This document shows positions 46,101-54,628 of a stretch of DNA of 64,000 nt, piece by piece. Made by a program: the position numbers and the translations under genes. The DNA comes from Saccharothrix sp. NRRL B-16314 (GTDB taxonomy: Bacteria > Actinomycetota > Actinomycetes > Mycobacteriales > Pseudonocardiaceae), in contig NZ_JNXC01000040.1 in the NCBI RefSeq assembly GCF_000716595.1, positions 124,001 to 188,000 on the forward strand. Reading direction: 5' to 3'. The notes beneath the pieces were generated by a model. It had not been told where the DNA came from, made no database searches, and saw only the letters and a program-made list of their open reading frames with translations. Each line of letters opens with the position of its first letter. Position 1 is the stretch's first letter.

Positions 46101-49100
46101 CGGGCGACCAGGCCGATCAGCCGCGGAGACCTCGTCCTGGACGAGAGCTACCGCGACGAGCTGCCCGACGGCCCGACCGAGGACGACGTACCGGGCTTCA
46201 CGGAGAACCCGCAGGTCAAGCAGCCGAGGGTGGTGGTGTTCGCACCGCTTCCCGCGCAGGACCGCTGGGCCGGCGCGGACGACAACACCTGGGTGTCGCG
46301 TGACGCCGCGGCCGGTTCGCGCCTCGGTCTGGACACCATCGACGTGGTCACCGACGGCGACGTCGCGGGTGCCGCGGCCGTGTCCCGGCGCGGGCGCACG
46401 CAGCAGATCTCGACCACCTTCGGTGCGAGCATCCCCGGCGTCCCGATCGGCGGCGGCGCGAGCGTCGCGAAGGGCCGCACCACCGGGCAGCTCGACTTCC
46501 TCGACCTCAACGGCGACCGGTTCCCCGACGTCGTCGGCTCGGCGGGCGTGCAGTACTCCGACATGACCGGCGGCCTCGGCGACACCAGGGGCAGCGTCGG
46601 CGACGCGGTGCGCGAGTCCGACTCGCTGGCCTACGGCGTGAACGCCAACGCGGGCAGCCCGGCCCGGACCAGCGGCAACGGTCGCGGCGAGGCGGCGCCC
46701 TCGGGCAACCGCAACGCCAACAGCGCCAAGTCCGGCCCGGAGATGCCCGCGCTCGGCATCGGCGGCAACGTCGGCGGCGGCGAGTCCGACACCGGCCACG
46801 ACCTGATCGACATCAACGGCGACGGCCTGCCGGACAAGGTGTTCGACAACGGCGACGCCGCGCTGAACCTCGGCTACTCGTTCGCGGCGCGCGAGCCGTG
46901 GCCGGGCGGCCCGGTCAACGACGGCAAGACCACCAGCGCCGGCGTGAACCTGGGCTTCAACACCAACTACTACGGCTTCGCGGGCGGTGTGTCGGCGGCG
47001 GTCGGCTCGTCGGTCACCAGCGCCACGCTCCTGGACGTCAACGGCGACGGCCTGGCCGATCGCGTGTTCGCCAACGGCGACAACCCCGTCGGCGTCGCGG
47101 TCAACACCGGCAACGGGTTCGGCCCGCCGACCCCGTTCCGCGGCAGCGCGGGCGACATCGGCAAGGACGAGAACGCCACCCTCGGCGGCGGCGTGTACTT
47201 CACGTTCGGGTTCTGCTTCTTCTTCGGCTGCCTGGTCTTCAACCCCGGCGCCGACGTCTCCACCGGCATCGGCCGCGCCGAGGTGGCGCTGCGCGACGTC
47301 AACGGCGACGGGTACGCCGACCACGTCCGCTCCACCCGTGACGACGAGCTCGTGGTGGCGGCCAACAAGACCGGGCGCACGAACCTGCTGCGCACCGTGT
47401 CCCGGCCGCTGGGCGCGCGGATCGACCTGGACTACACCCGGTCCGGCAACACGCAGGACCAGCCCGACTCGAAGTGGGTGCTCTCCCGGTCCTCCGTGCA
47501 CGACGGGCACCCCGGCGACGGCCAGGACGTGCAGCTGTCCACGTTCCGCTACGAGGCGGGCAAGTACGACCGGCTGGAGCGCGAGTTCCTCGGCTACGGC
47601 AAGGTCGTCGCCGAGCAGCGCGACGCGGGCGCGGGTGACGCCCTGCTCCGGGCGCTGACCAGCGAGTACCGCACGGACACGTACTACCTGCGCGGGCTGA
47701 TGACCCGGTCCGCGACCGCGGACCCGTCGGGCGGTCTGTTCCAGGAGACGGTCAACACCTACCGGTTGCGCGACGTGGCCACCGGCGGCGACGCGAACCC
47801 GAAGGCGACGGCGGCGAGGGTCTTCCCGCTGCTGGCCCGCGTGGACAAGCACTACCACGAGGGCCAGGCGAACCCGGGCAAGTCCACCTACACCGAGATG
47901 TCGTACGACGAGCACGGCAACCTCGTGCGGTCGTTCGACGCCGCCGACACCGGCCCGGGTGACGACGTGGAGGCCGAGTTCGGCTACACGTCCTCGACCC
48001 AGGCGTGCCGCGACCGCAACATCGTCGGCGTCGCGAACCTCGTCCGGGAGCACGGCACCAGCCCGCGCACCCTGATGCGCCATCGTGAGTCCACAGTGGA
48101 CTGCGCGACCGGTGACGTGCTGTCGGTGCGCGAGGTCCTGCCCGACGGCACGGCCGCGGTCAGCGACCTGACCTACCACGACAACGGCAACCTGCGCACC
48201 ATCACCGGACCGGCCAACAAGAACGGGCAGCGCTACCGGCAGGAGTACGGCTACGACACGGTCGTCGGCGTGCACGTCGAGTCCATCAAGGACAGCTTCG
48301 GCTACGAGTCGTCGGCCACGCACGACCTGCGGTTCGGCCTGCCCGACCTCACCGTCGACGAGAACCACCAGTCGCTGCGCATGTCCTACGACAGCGTCGG
48401 TCGCGTGGACGAGGTGGTCGGGCCGTACGAGATCGGCTCCGGGCGGGCCACGATCGACTTCGAGTACCACCCGGAGGCGGTCGTCCCGTACGCGGTCACC
48501 CGGCACCTCGACTGCACCGCGACCGGCGTGCGCGACGACACGATCGACACCGTCCAGTTCGCCGACGGGCTCGCCCGACCGGTGCAGAGCAAGCAGGACG
48601 GGTCCGTCGCCGACGTCGCGGGCAGCGCGCCCGCGGACGTGATGGTGGTGTCCGGTCGGGTCACGTTCGACCCGCTGGGCCGGGTCGTCGAGCAGTACTA
48701 CCCGGTGACCGAGCCGAAGGGCGCGGGCGCCACGGCGTTCAACGCGGCCTACGACGCGGTGGCCCCCACCAGGCTGAGCTACGACGTGGTGGACCGCAGC
48801 GTCAAGTCCGTGCTGCCGGACGGCACGTCCAACCAGCTGGCCTACGGCTTCGGCGCCGACCGCTCCGGCGAGACCCGGTTCCGGACCACGGCCACCGACG
48901 CCAACGGCAAGGAGCGCCGCACCTACACCGACGTGCGGGTGCTGACCACCGCCGTGCAGGAGTTCAACGCCGGCACGGCGATCTGGACCAGCTACGGCTA
49001 CGACCCGATGGGCCAGCTCACCGGCGTCGTGGACGACAAGGGCAACACGACCAGGGCCGAGTACGACAACTTCGGCCGCCGCACCGTCGTGGACAGCCCC

Positions 49101-52049
49101 GATTCCGGCCGCACCGAGACCCGGTACGACCTGGCGGGCAACAAGACCGCGAAGATCACGGCCAAGCTGCGGGCGGCGGGCAAGGCCGTCGAGTACGACT
49201 ACGAGTACAACCGGCTCGCCGGCATCCGGTACCCGGTGTTCTCCGGCAACAACGTCACCTACACCTACGGCGGGCCGGGCGCGCCGGACAACGGCGCGGA
49301 CCGAGTGGTGGCCGTACGCGACGCGGCGGGCACCGTGACCCGCAAGTACGGCGCCCTGGGCGAGAAGACGAGCGAGACCCGCACGGTCACCGCGCTCACC
49401 ACACCGGCGCGGACCTACACCACCGGGTACCGGTACGACTCGTTCAACCGGGTGCTCGACATGACCTACCCCGACGGCGAGGTGCTCACCTACGAGTACG
49501 ACTCCGGCGGCCAGGTCACCCGCGCCACCGGGCGCAAGGCCGGGTTCGACTACCCGTACCTGGCGCGGCTCGACTACGACAAGTTCGGCCAGCGGCTGTT
49601 GCAGGAGACCGGGACGGGCGTGCGCACCACGTTCGCCTACGACCCGGCCGACCGGCAGCTGAGCAACCTGAAGTCGAAGCTGGCCGACGGGCACCAGTTC
49701 CAGGACATCAGCTACGAGTACGACAACGTGGGCAACGTCCTGTCGCTCACCAACACCGTGCCGCTGCCGCACGGCAAGCCGATCGGCGGGCCGAGCAGGC
49801 AGACCTACGGCTACGACGACCTGTACCGGGTCACGGCGGCCACCGGCGAGTACCGGAACAAGGACAACAAGCTCGACCGGTACTCGATGGCCCTCGGCTA
49901 CGACTCCGTCCACAACCTGACGGCCAAGAGCCAGCGGCACGAGATCCTGGTGCAGTCCGGCTCCACGTCCACCCAGTCGGAGCCGGCGCCGACGACGCTG
50001 ACGGACGAGCCGGTCACCGACCCCACGACCGGTGAGCCCCTGCCGCCGCTCGGGCCGATCGAGCCCGAGGACGAGCAGGTCTCGGAGACCGAGCCCGCAC
50101 CGTCCACGCAGCCCGCGTACGAGCCGGTCGCCTACTCGGTGCAGTCCACGACGACCGCGCAGGAGCAGAAGAAGACCACCTACGACTACAACTACGCCTA
50201 CAACAGCGGCAAGCCGCACGCGCCCAGCGCCGTCGGACCGGTCAACGAGTCCTACGACGCCAACGGCAACCTGGTCGACTCCGTCAACACCCTGCCGCCC
50301 GCGCCGGGCAAGCGGCGGCAGCTCGTGTGGGACGAGGAGAACAGGCTCGCCTGCAACCAGGACCACAGCCGCAACAAGACCGTCGCCCAGCACCCGGACG
50401 CGTGCACCAGCCCGCAGCAGCCGGCGACCGTGCGGTACGCGTACGACGACGAGGGCAACCGGGTCGTCAAGAACGCCGGACCGCAGCACATCTATCCCAA
50501 CCGGGCGTTCAGCGAGCGCAACGGCACGGCGTTCAAGCACGTGTTCGTCGGTGACACCCGGATCGCCACGAAGACGGTCAAGACCGACTCCACCTACGAG
50601 AACCACCACTTCTTCTTCCACGCCGACCACCTCGGCTCGTCGGGGTACGTCACCGACGAGCACGGCAACCTGACCGAGCACACCGAGTACTTCGCGTTCG
50701 GCGAGCCGTGGGTGCAGGAGCACCCGGCGCAGCCGACGCCGGTCCCGTTCCTGTACGGGTCCAAGGAGCTGGACGAGGAGACCGGCTTCTACTACTACGG
50801 CGCCCGCTACTACAACCCGCGCACGCAGGTCTGGCAGAGCCCGGACCCGATCATCGAGTCCTACCTCGACGGTGGACCCGCCGGCGGCGTGCACCGGCCG
50901 GTCAACCTCGCGGCCTACACGTACGCCCACAACAACCCGCTGAAGTTCACCGACCCCGACGGTCGGTACGTGGAGAGCGCGTGGGACGCCATCAGCCTGG
51001 GCATCGGCGTGGCGAGCTTCGTGCAGAACGTCCGCGAGGGCAACGGGTGGGGCGCGGCGCTGGACGCCGTCGGCATCGTCGCGGACGGCGCGGCGCTGGT
51101 GCTGCCCGTCGTGCCTGGCGGTGCGGGCGCCCTGATCAAGGCCGGTCGCGCGGCCGAGAAGGGCGTGGAGGTGGTCCGGGCCGCCGACCGGGCGCGGGAC
51201 GCGGAACGGGCCGTCGAAGGCGCCCGCACCACGGCCCGTGCCACGGACAAGGGCGGTGACGCGGCCAAGGCGGCGGGCAACACGTCGGTGCCCTGCGCGG
51301 TGCCCAACAGCTTCACGCCGGAGACACCGGTGCTGATGGCCGACGGCACGCGGAAGCCGATCAGCGAGGTCGAGGTCGGCGACCTGGTGCTGGCCACCGA
51401 CCCGGAGACGGGCGTGGTCGAGGCCCGGCCGGTGACCGACCTGATCGTCGGCAACGGCTCGAAGGACCTGGTCGAGATCACCGTCGACACAGGTTCGGGC
51501 AAGGGCACGGTCATCGCCACCGACGGTCACCCGTTCTGGGCGGCCGACCTCGGGTCGTGGGTCGACGCGAAGGACATCCGGGTCGACACGTTGCTGCGCA
51601 CCGGCAGCGGCACCTACGTCCAGGTGACCGCGGTCAGGGCGTGGACGCAACCGCAGCGGGTGCACAACCTGACCGTCGACGGACTGCACACGTACCACGT
51701 GGCGGCGGGTGCGGTCGACGTCCTGGTGCACAACTGCGGTGGTCCGGTCATCCGCAACAAGCACCTGGCCGGCGGGAAGCACCCGAAGACCGGCGTCCCG
51801 TTCGACAAGAACGGGTTCCCGGACTTCTCCAAGTGGCGCCACCCGAAGGTCCCGGACGTGCGGATCAAGCTGACCGGCAACCGGAAGGTGGACGAGCGGC
51901 TGGCGAACGAGGCGGCCGGGTTGAAGAACACACCGTCCGACTACACCTGGCACCACCACCAGGACAATGGTCTGATGCAGTTGATCCGCCGTGACGTCCA
52001 CGCCGCCACGGGCCACACGGGAGGGCACGCTGCCAAGCTGCACGAGTGA
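43125..52049 (+). CDS. Giant SpvB/FG-GAP/RHS polymorphic toxin with Hint and WHH-type HNH nuclease tip
   Basis: A 2974-residue protein. The ATG at 43125 follows GAGGGGGA. A hydrophobic segment (GVALLAVLALIGIGLTPP) lies near residues 21-38. An SpvB domain (about 75-320; LSYPLEVPPGRAGMQPQLGV) and VCBS/FG-GAP repeats (ADVNGDNLPDKVF, TDVNGDGITDLV, IDINGDGLPDKVF, LDVNGDGLADRVF) resemble the TcaC/TcdB shell of insecticidal Tc toxins. YD repeats and an RHS core (LYGSKELDEETGFYYYGARY, then NNPLKFTDPDG) follow. A Hint domain runs from Cys2724 (CAVPNSFTPETPVLMADGT) to His-Asn2870. The tip (about 2871-2974) is an HNH/endonuclease-VII-fold nuclease with YTWHHHQDNGLMQL (Trp2942) and DVHAATGHTGG. It should be a contact-delivered DNase; SUKH immunity follows. 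Confidence 0.88.
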   Translation: MFARAGLRRRPRPRGRAGVALLAVLALIGIGLTPPELFRPVRPTSAGDGSVTAPDHPEGAAFNPNQLKGIKAADPTSGVNLVSAPSPNNMGDARLSYPLEVPPGRAGMQPQLGVQYNSAGGNGWTGVGWDLAQAAITLDTRWGVPRYHAGLETETYLLNGEQLTPVAHRGELQARTAEKVFHTRVEGRFDKIVRHGDHPTNYWWEVVDREGTRSVFGGDQTSTLADASGNIATWALRETRDTNDNFVRYHSVRVEDAGVAGGSVPGANLYPAKITYTGHGDTEGRYSVTFTRDRDRGEPRRGDVQIEARSGFKRVTADLLRRVEVKVDDTLVRAYELEYRQGAFAKTLLGSVSQFDANNTRFNTHTFDYFDDIRDASGGYDAFDAAGNWAVADDDLGVNVRDGEASALSATTSTSAGGHLYVGYNPTSVSKSNSAGVKVGYNSGSSDGLLALADVNGDNLPDKVFRSGGGVFYRPNESGPDGQTRFGDTPIRLTNLPGISTEKTRSGTVGIESYFGVAAQLDYVSTTTTSDRYFTDVNGDGITDLVNNGGVLFGHLDADGRPAYSADSGDTGVPVGDGTASGTIVGDQTAEFERQVDAFPLLDGVRRWVAPFDGTVRVDGRVKLVQDTSPERQAYRSADGVRVAVQHQDTELWSQRIGPDDYIEFAPTGTEDIAVRKGEALFFRVQSVLDGRYDTVAWDPKVTYTGVPASTDVNGLANDTYLASRDFTLGGRPSVVVAPLTGTLHLSGDVTKSGPTTDDVTVVVTRNGSDVYSHTLARGSAGTASIDLDIPVTAEDTLSWRLKVDSPVDAGTLRWVPRAHYTAAQGVDSVVDGDGNPTLVIHPPYDLDMYPVSTLTAPQASYTATQGGTVTVEPALTFDFAGQATDTRVVFTVKKRGELLAKRVIDVVDGQVPDPASLRITAEVAQGDELFFDFATLDTALPARLTGQSASLSYDGTNFTAVPSALHASAEQGAFAQPYRGWGTVGYQGNRDRATRPISRGDLVLDESYRDELPDGPTEDDVPGFTENPQVKQPRVVVFAPLPAQDRWAGADDNTWVSRDAAAGSRLGLDTIDVVTDGDVAGAAAVSRRGRTQQISTTFGASIPGVPIGGGASVAKGRTTGQLDFLDLNGDRFPDVVGSAGVQYSDMTGGLGDTRGSVGDAVRESDSLAYGVNANAGSPARTSGNGRGEAAPSGNRNANSAKSGPEMPALGIGGNVGGGESDTGHDLIDINGDGLPDKVFDNGDAALNLGYSFAAREPWPGGPVNDGKTTSAGVNLGFNTNYYGFAGGVSAAVGSSVTSATLLDVNGDGLADRVFANGDNPVGVAVNTGNGFGPPTPFRGSAGDIGKDENATLGGGVYFTFGFCFFFGCLVFNPGADVSTGIGRAEVALRDVNGDGYADHVRSTRDDELVVAANKTGRTNLLRTVSRPLGARIDLDYTRSGNTQDQPDSKWVLSRSSVHDGHPGDGQDVQLSTFRYEAGKYDRLEREFLGYGKVVAEQRDAGAGDALLRALTSEYRTDTYYLRGLMTRSATADPSGGLFQETVNTYRLRDVATGGDANPKATAARVFPLLARVDKHYHEGQANPGKSTYTEMSYDEHGNLVRSFDAADTGPGDDVEAEFGYTSSTQACRDRNIVGVANLVREHGTSPRTLMRHRESTVDCATGDVLSVREVLPDGTAAVSDLTYHDNGNLRTITGPANKNGQRYRQEYGYDTVVGVHVESIKDSFGYESSATHDLRFGLPDLTVDENHQSLRMSYDSVGRVDEVVGPYEIGSGRATIDFEYHPEAVVPYAVTRHLDCTATGVRDDTIDTVQFADGLARPVQSKQDGSVADVAGSAPADVMVVSGRVTFDPLGRVVEQYYPVTEPKGAGATAFNAAYDAVAPTRLSYDVVDRSVKSVLPDGTSNQLAYGFGADRSGETRFRTTATDANGKERRTYTDVRVLTTAVQEFNAGTAIWTSYGYDPMGQLTGVVDDKGNTTRAEYDNFGRRTVVDSPDSGRTETRYDLAGNKTAKITAKLRAAGKAVEYDYEYNRLAGIRYPVFSGNNVTYTYGGPGAPDNGADRVVAVRDAAGTVTRKYGALGEKTSETRTVTALTTPARTYTTGYRYDSFNRVLDMTYPDGEVLTYEYDSGGQVTRATGRKAGFDYPYLARLDYDKFGQRLLQETGTGVRTTFAYDPADRQLSNLKSKLADGHQFQDISYEYDNVGNVLSLTNTVPLPHGKPIGGPSRQTYGYDDLYRVTAATGEYRNKDNKLDRYSMALGYDSVHNLTAKSQRHEILVQSGSTSTQSEPAPTTLTDEPVTDPTTGEPLPPLGPIEPEDEQVSETEPAPSTQPAYEPVAYSVQSTTTAQEQKKTTYDYNYAYNSGKPHAPSAVGPVNESYDANGNLVDSVNTLPPAPGKRRQLVWDEENRLACNQDHSRNKTVAQHPDACTSPQQPATVRYAYDDEGNRVVKNAGPQHIYPNRAFSERNGTAFKHVFVGDTRIATKTVKTDSTYENHHFFFHADHLGSSGYVTDEHGNLTEHTEYFAFGEPWVQEHPAQPTPVPFLYGSKELDEETGFYYYGARYYNPRTQVWQSPDPIIESYLDGGPAGGVHRPVNLAAYTYAHNNPLKFTDPDGRYVESAWDAISLGIGVASFVQNVREGNGWGAALDAVGIVADGAALVLPVVPGGAGALIKAGRAAEKGVEVVRAADRARDAERAVEGARTTARATDKGGDAAKAAGNTSVPCAVPNSFTPETPVLMADGTRKPISEVEVGDLVLATDPETGVVEARPVTDLIVGNGSKDLVEITVDTGSGKGTVIATDGHPFWAADLGSWVDAKDIRVDTLLRTGSGTYVQVTAVRAWTQPQRVHNLTVDGLHTYHVAAGAVDVLVHNCGGPVIRNKHLAGGKHPKTGVPFDKNGFPDFSKWRHPKVPDVRIKLTGNRKVDERLANEAAGLKNTPSDYTWHHHQDNGLMQLIRRDVHAATGHTGGHAAKLHE

Positions 52050-52533
52050 GCAGTTCTTCGAGGAGGACCCGTACTACACGGGTCCTCCTCTGACCGACGA
52101 GATGGTCCGCGCGGCCGAGGCCCACCTGGGCGTCCGGCTCCCGCGGACCTACCTCGCGTTGTTGGCGCAGCGCAACGGCGGCACACCGCGCCGCCGTTGC
52201 CTGCGCACGCCGTTCCCGACGTCGTGGGCGCCGGACCACTTCGAGATCCGCGGCCTGCGCGGCCTCGGCGGCGCCTGGGGCATCGATTCGGAGGACCTGG
52301 GCAGCCGGTACCTGGTGGGGGAGTGGTGCTACCCGGACATCGGTGTGGTCGTCTGCGACACCCCGTCGGGAGGACACGACACCGTGATGCTCGACTACTC
52401 CGAGTGCGGCCCGACCGGCGAGCCCGCGGTGGCCTACGTCGACGAGGACCGCGTGCCACGCCGGGTCGCCGCCACGTTCGAGCAGTTCATCGCCGCGCTG
52501 GAGGACCGCGCCGGACTGACCGCGCCGGACTGA
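51991..52533 (+). CDS. SUKH (SMI1/KNR4) family immunity protein
   Basis: A SMI1/KNR4-fold protein of up to 180 residues. The core runs LTDEMVRAAEAHLGVRLPRTYL, LLAQRNGG, then GIDSEDLGSRYLVGEW, IGVVVCDTPSGGHDTVMLDYSE and VAYVDED, typical of SUKH-1 immunity proteins that neutralise nuclease toxins. The start is uncertain: GTG at 51991 (59-bp overlap with the toxin, no clear ribosome binding site), CTG at 52030 (behind GGGAGGG) or ATG at 52102 (would cut the first helix). Any of the first two overlaps the toxin gene and couples the pair. Its stop codon lies inside a 14-bp tandem repeat. Confidence 0.82.
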   Translation: MTSTPPRATREGTLPSCTSEQFFEEDPYYTGPPLTDEMVRAAEAHLGVRLPRTYLALLAQRNGGTPRRRCLRTPFPTSWAPDHFEIRGLRGLGGAWGIDSEDLGSRYLVGEWCYPDIGVVVCDTPSGGHDTVMLDYSECGPTGEPAVAYVDEDRVPRRVAATFEQFIAALEDRAGLTAPD

Positions 52534-52556
52534 CCGCGCCGGACTGACCGCGCCGG
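52515..52556. repeat. Three tandem copies of a 14-bp repeat over the SUKH stop codon
   Basis: ACTGACCGCGCCGG is repeated three times head to tail. The first TGA after the SUKH frame lies in the second copy. The unit is not a multiple of three, so copy-number change would alter the last residues of the protein. The last copy runs into the terminator stem. Confidence 0.85.
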
Positions 52557-52585
52557 ACCCCGCGCCCCATCGGCGCGGGGTCCGG
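52553..52585. terminator. Bidirectional hairpin terminator between the SUKH and amidase genes
   Basis: A perfect 14-bp stem (52553-52566 and 52572-52585) with a 5-nt loop lies between convergent genes, 15 bp before the amidase stop side at 52600. Confidence 0.8.
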
Positions 52586-52599
52586 ATTGCGGCGGTCGG

Positions 52600-54516
52600 C
52601 TACCGCGCGGACGGGCGGACGTCCACGTCGTCGGCGTTCACGAACGCCACGCGGTGCCCGAACTGGATCTGGTAGTACCTCGTCTGCCCGCGCACCACGG
52701 TGTGGTTCGCCGGGTCGTAGGTCACCGCCCGGTAGTACTCGGACGGCGTCACCAGGCCGACGGCGTAGGACTGCCCGGCCGGCAGCGAGTACTGGAGCGG
52801 CGTCACGGCCTGCACCGGGATGTCCGCCGGGTACGCCGCCGCCTCCGGGTACGCCCGGCCGTACACCGGCACGCTCGCGCGACCCGGCTTCGGCGTCGCC
52901 ACGAACCCGACCGACCACACCGCGTCCGACGCGCGGAACCAGCCCTTCTGGCCCAGGTACCACACCGCGACCCACTCGCCGAGCCGCTCGGCGATCGCGT
53001 ACGTCTGGCCGGTCTCCGCACGAGCCGAGATGTCGGAGATGCGCATCGTGCCCGGTGCGCCGTCCGGGTGCAGCGCGATGTCCGTCACCAGCGGCGCGGT
53101 GTCGGAGGGGGCCGTGCGCAGCACCACCGTGCCGGACCCGTGCGGCTCGCACGGCACGCCGGCGGTGACGCAGCCGGTGAACGCGGGCTTGTTGCCGGCG
53201 TAGTCGGGGTTGATCGTCACGAGCCCGGTGCGCGGCGTGCCCGTCGACCGGAACGGCGCCCGCAGCAGGTCGAAGTAGTGCGCCCAGTCCCAGTAGGGGC
53301 CCGGGTCCCAGTGCATCCCGCGCACGGTCGACGGCACGGTTCCCGGCACGTTGTCGTGCCCGATGACGTGGTGCCGGTCCAGCGGGATGTCGTACTTGTC
53401 CGCCAGGTACCGCACGAGCTTGGCCGAGGACCGGTACAGCGCCTCGGTGTACCAGGCGCCGTTGGCGGCGAAGCCCTCGTGCTCCAGCCCGATCGACTTG
53501 GAGTTGACGTACCAGTTGCCGGCCTGCCACGCGACGTCCTTGGCCTTCACGTGCTGCGCGACGTGCCCGTCGGCCGACCGCAGCGTGTACTGCCAGCTGA
53601 CGTACTGCGGGTCCTGCACGAGCCGCAGCGTCGTGGCGTAGCTGCCCTCGGTGTCGTGGATGACGATGTAGTCGATCTTCTGGCTCTCCGGCCGGTTCGC
53701 CTTGTCGTGGTTGCCGTAATCGCCGTCGCCGAACTCGGCGTACGGCGCGGGGATCCACTCGCACCCGAGGTCGGCCGGGCACTCGGTCTCACCGGAGTCC
53801 GTCGCGCGCAGCCCGAGGCCGGCGAGCTGCCCGGTGTCCGGGGTGGTGGCGGTGGCGGGCAGCCGGACGTGCTGACCGTCGTCGGTCACCCGCGCCGCGC
53901 CCTCGTTGATCGTCTTGAAGACCTCGTCGGCGAACGTGCGGGCCGCGCCGGTGTCCTGCGCCCCGCTGTACCGGGCGACGGCGCCGTACCAGTCGGCCGG
54001 TTCGTCGCCGGTCACACCGAGGTCGCGCTGGTAGCTCGCGAGCAGCGCGGCGCCGCCCCGGATGTTCTGCGCGGGGTCGGACCGCAGGGTCGCGGCGTCC
54101 GTCCCGGTCAGCCCGGCGGCCACGGCCGCGGTGCGCAGCGCCGGCGCGGACAGGTCCTGCTCGCCGGCCTCGGGCAGCAGTTCCGGCCGCGCGGAATCGC
54201 CGCGCGGGTCCTCCGTGCCGTCGTCGTGGTGGGTGCCGCCTTCGTTCGCGGCCACGACGTCGGTCAGGTGCATCGGCCCGTAGCCGGCGCTGGTGCTCGG
54301 CAGGCCGGCGTTCACGTCCCACCGGGATTGCAGGTAGGACACGCCGAGCAGCACGGACTCCGGCACGCCGAACTCGTGCGCGGCAGCCGCGTAGACCTCC
54401 TGCCGCCCGGCCGGCGACGCGGCGTCGTGCGGGGAAGCCCCCGCGGTCGACATGCCTGCGGCGACGCCGGCCACGACGGCGGCGGTGAGGAAGGTGCGGG
54501 ATGTCGATCTCGACAC
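52600..54516 (-). CDS. Secreted N-acetylmuramoyl-L-alanine amidase with N-terminal lysozyme-like module
   Basis: A 638-residue cell-wall hydrolase. The GTG at 54516 follows AGGAGG by 6 nt; the longer frame from 54579 is unsupported. A signal peptide ends near STAGASP. Residues about 40-230 resemble a lytic-transglycosylase-like fold (HEFGVPESVLLGVSYLQSRW, GYGPMHLTD), but the position of the catalytic Glu is Gln63 (CAA codon), so this module may be inactive. The amidase_2/PGRP domain (about 280-440) has zinc ligands in VIHDTEG and GHDNVPGT and an Asp in HWDPGPYWDW. C-terminal SH3-like segments (about 465-635) include two AxPVYGRAYPEAA-like stretches. It cleaves the peptide from muramic acid in peptidoglycan. 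Convergent with the toxin island. Confidence 0.88.
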   Translation of the reverse strand: MSRSTSRTFLTAAVVAGVAAGMSTAGASPHDAASPAGRQEVYAAAAHEFGVPESVLLGVSYLQSRWDVNAGLPSTSAGYGPMHLTDVVAANEGGTHHDDGTEDPRGDSARPELLPEAGEQDLSAPALRTAAVAAGLTGTDAATLRSDPAQNIRGGAALLASYQRDLGVTGDEPADWYGAVARYSGAQDTGAARTFADEVFKTINEGAARVTDDGQHVRLPATATTPDTGQLAGLGLRATDSGETECPADLGCEWIPAPYAEFGDGDYGNHDKANRPESQKIDYIVIHDTEGSYATTLRLVQDPQYVSWQYTLRSADGHVAQHVKAKDVAWQAGNWYVNSKSIGLEHEGFAANGAWYTEALYRSSAKLVRYLADKYDIPLDRHHVIGHDNVPGTVPSTVRGMHWDPGPYWDWAHYFDLLRAPFRSTGTPRTGLVTINPDYAGNKPAFTGCVTAGVPCEPHGSGTVVLRTAPSDTAPLVTDIALHPDGAPGTMRISDISARAETGQTYAIAERLGEWVAVWYLGQKGWFRASDAVWSVGFVATPKPGRASVPVYGRAYPEAAAYPADIPVQAVTPLQYSLPAGQSYAVGLVTPSEYYRAVTYDPANHTVVRGQTRYYQIQFGHRVAFVNADDVDVRPSAR

Positions 54517-54628
54517 GACGGCCTCCTGGGCAGACGACTCCAGGGGTGCCACTCTCCCGCCGGCCACGCGGCTGGTCAATACTTGACGTTCAATAGGCGT
54601 AGTTGGTGAGTTGTTGCCCGTCGTCCGG

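Noticed and set aside
43143..52043. A 2966-codon open frame on the minus strand opposite the giant RHS gene
   Set aside because: It mirrors the GC-rich third positions of the real gene, is Arg/Val/Gly-rich, has no domains and no ribosome binding site.
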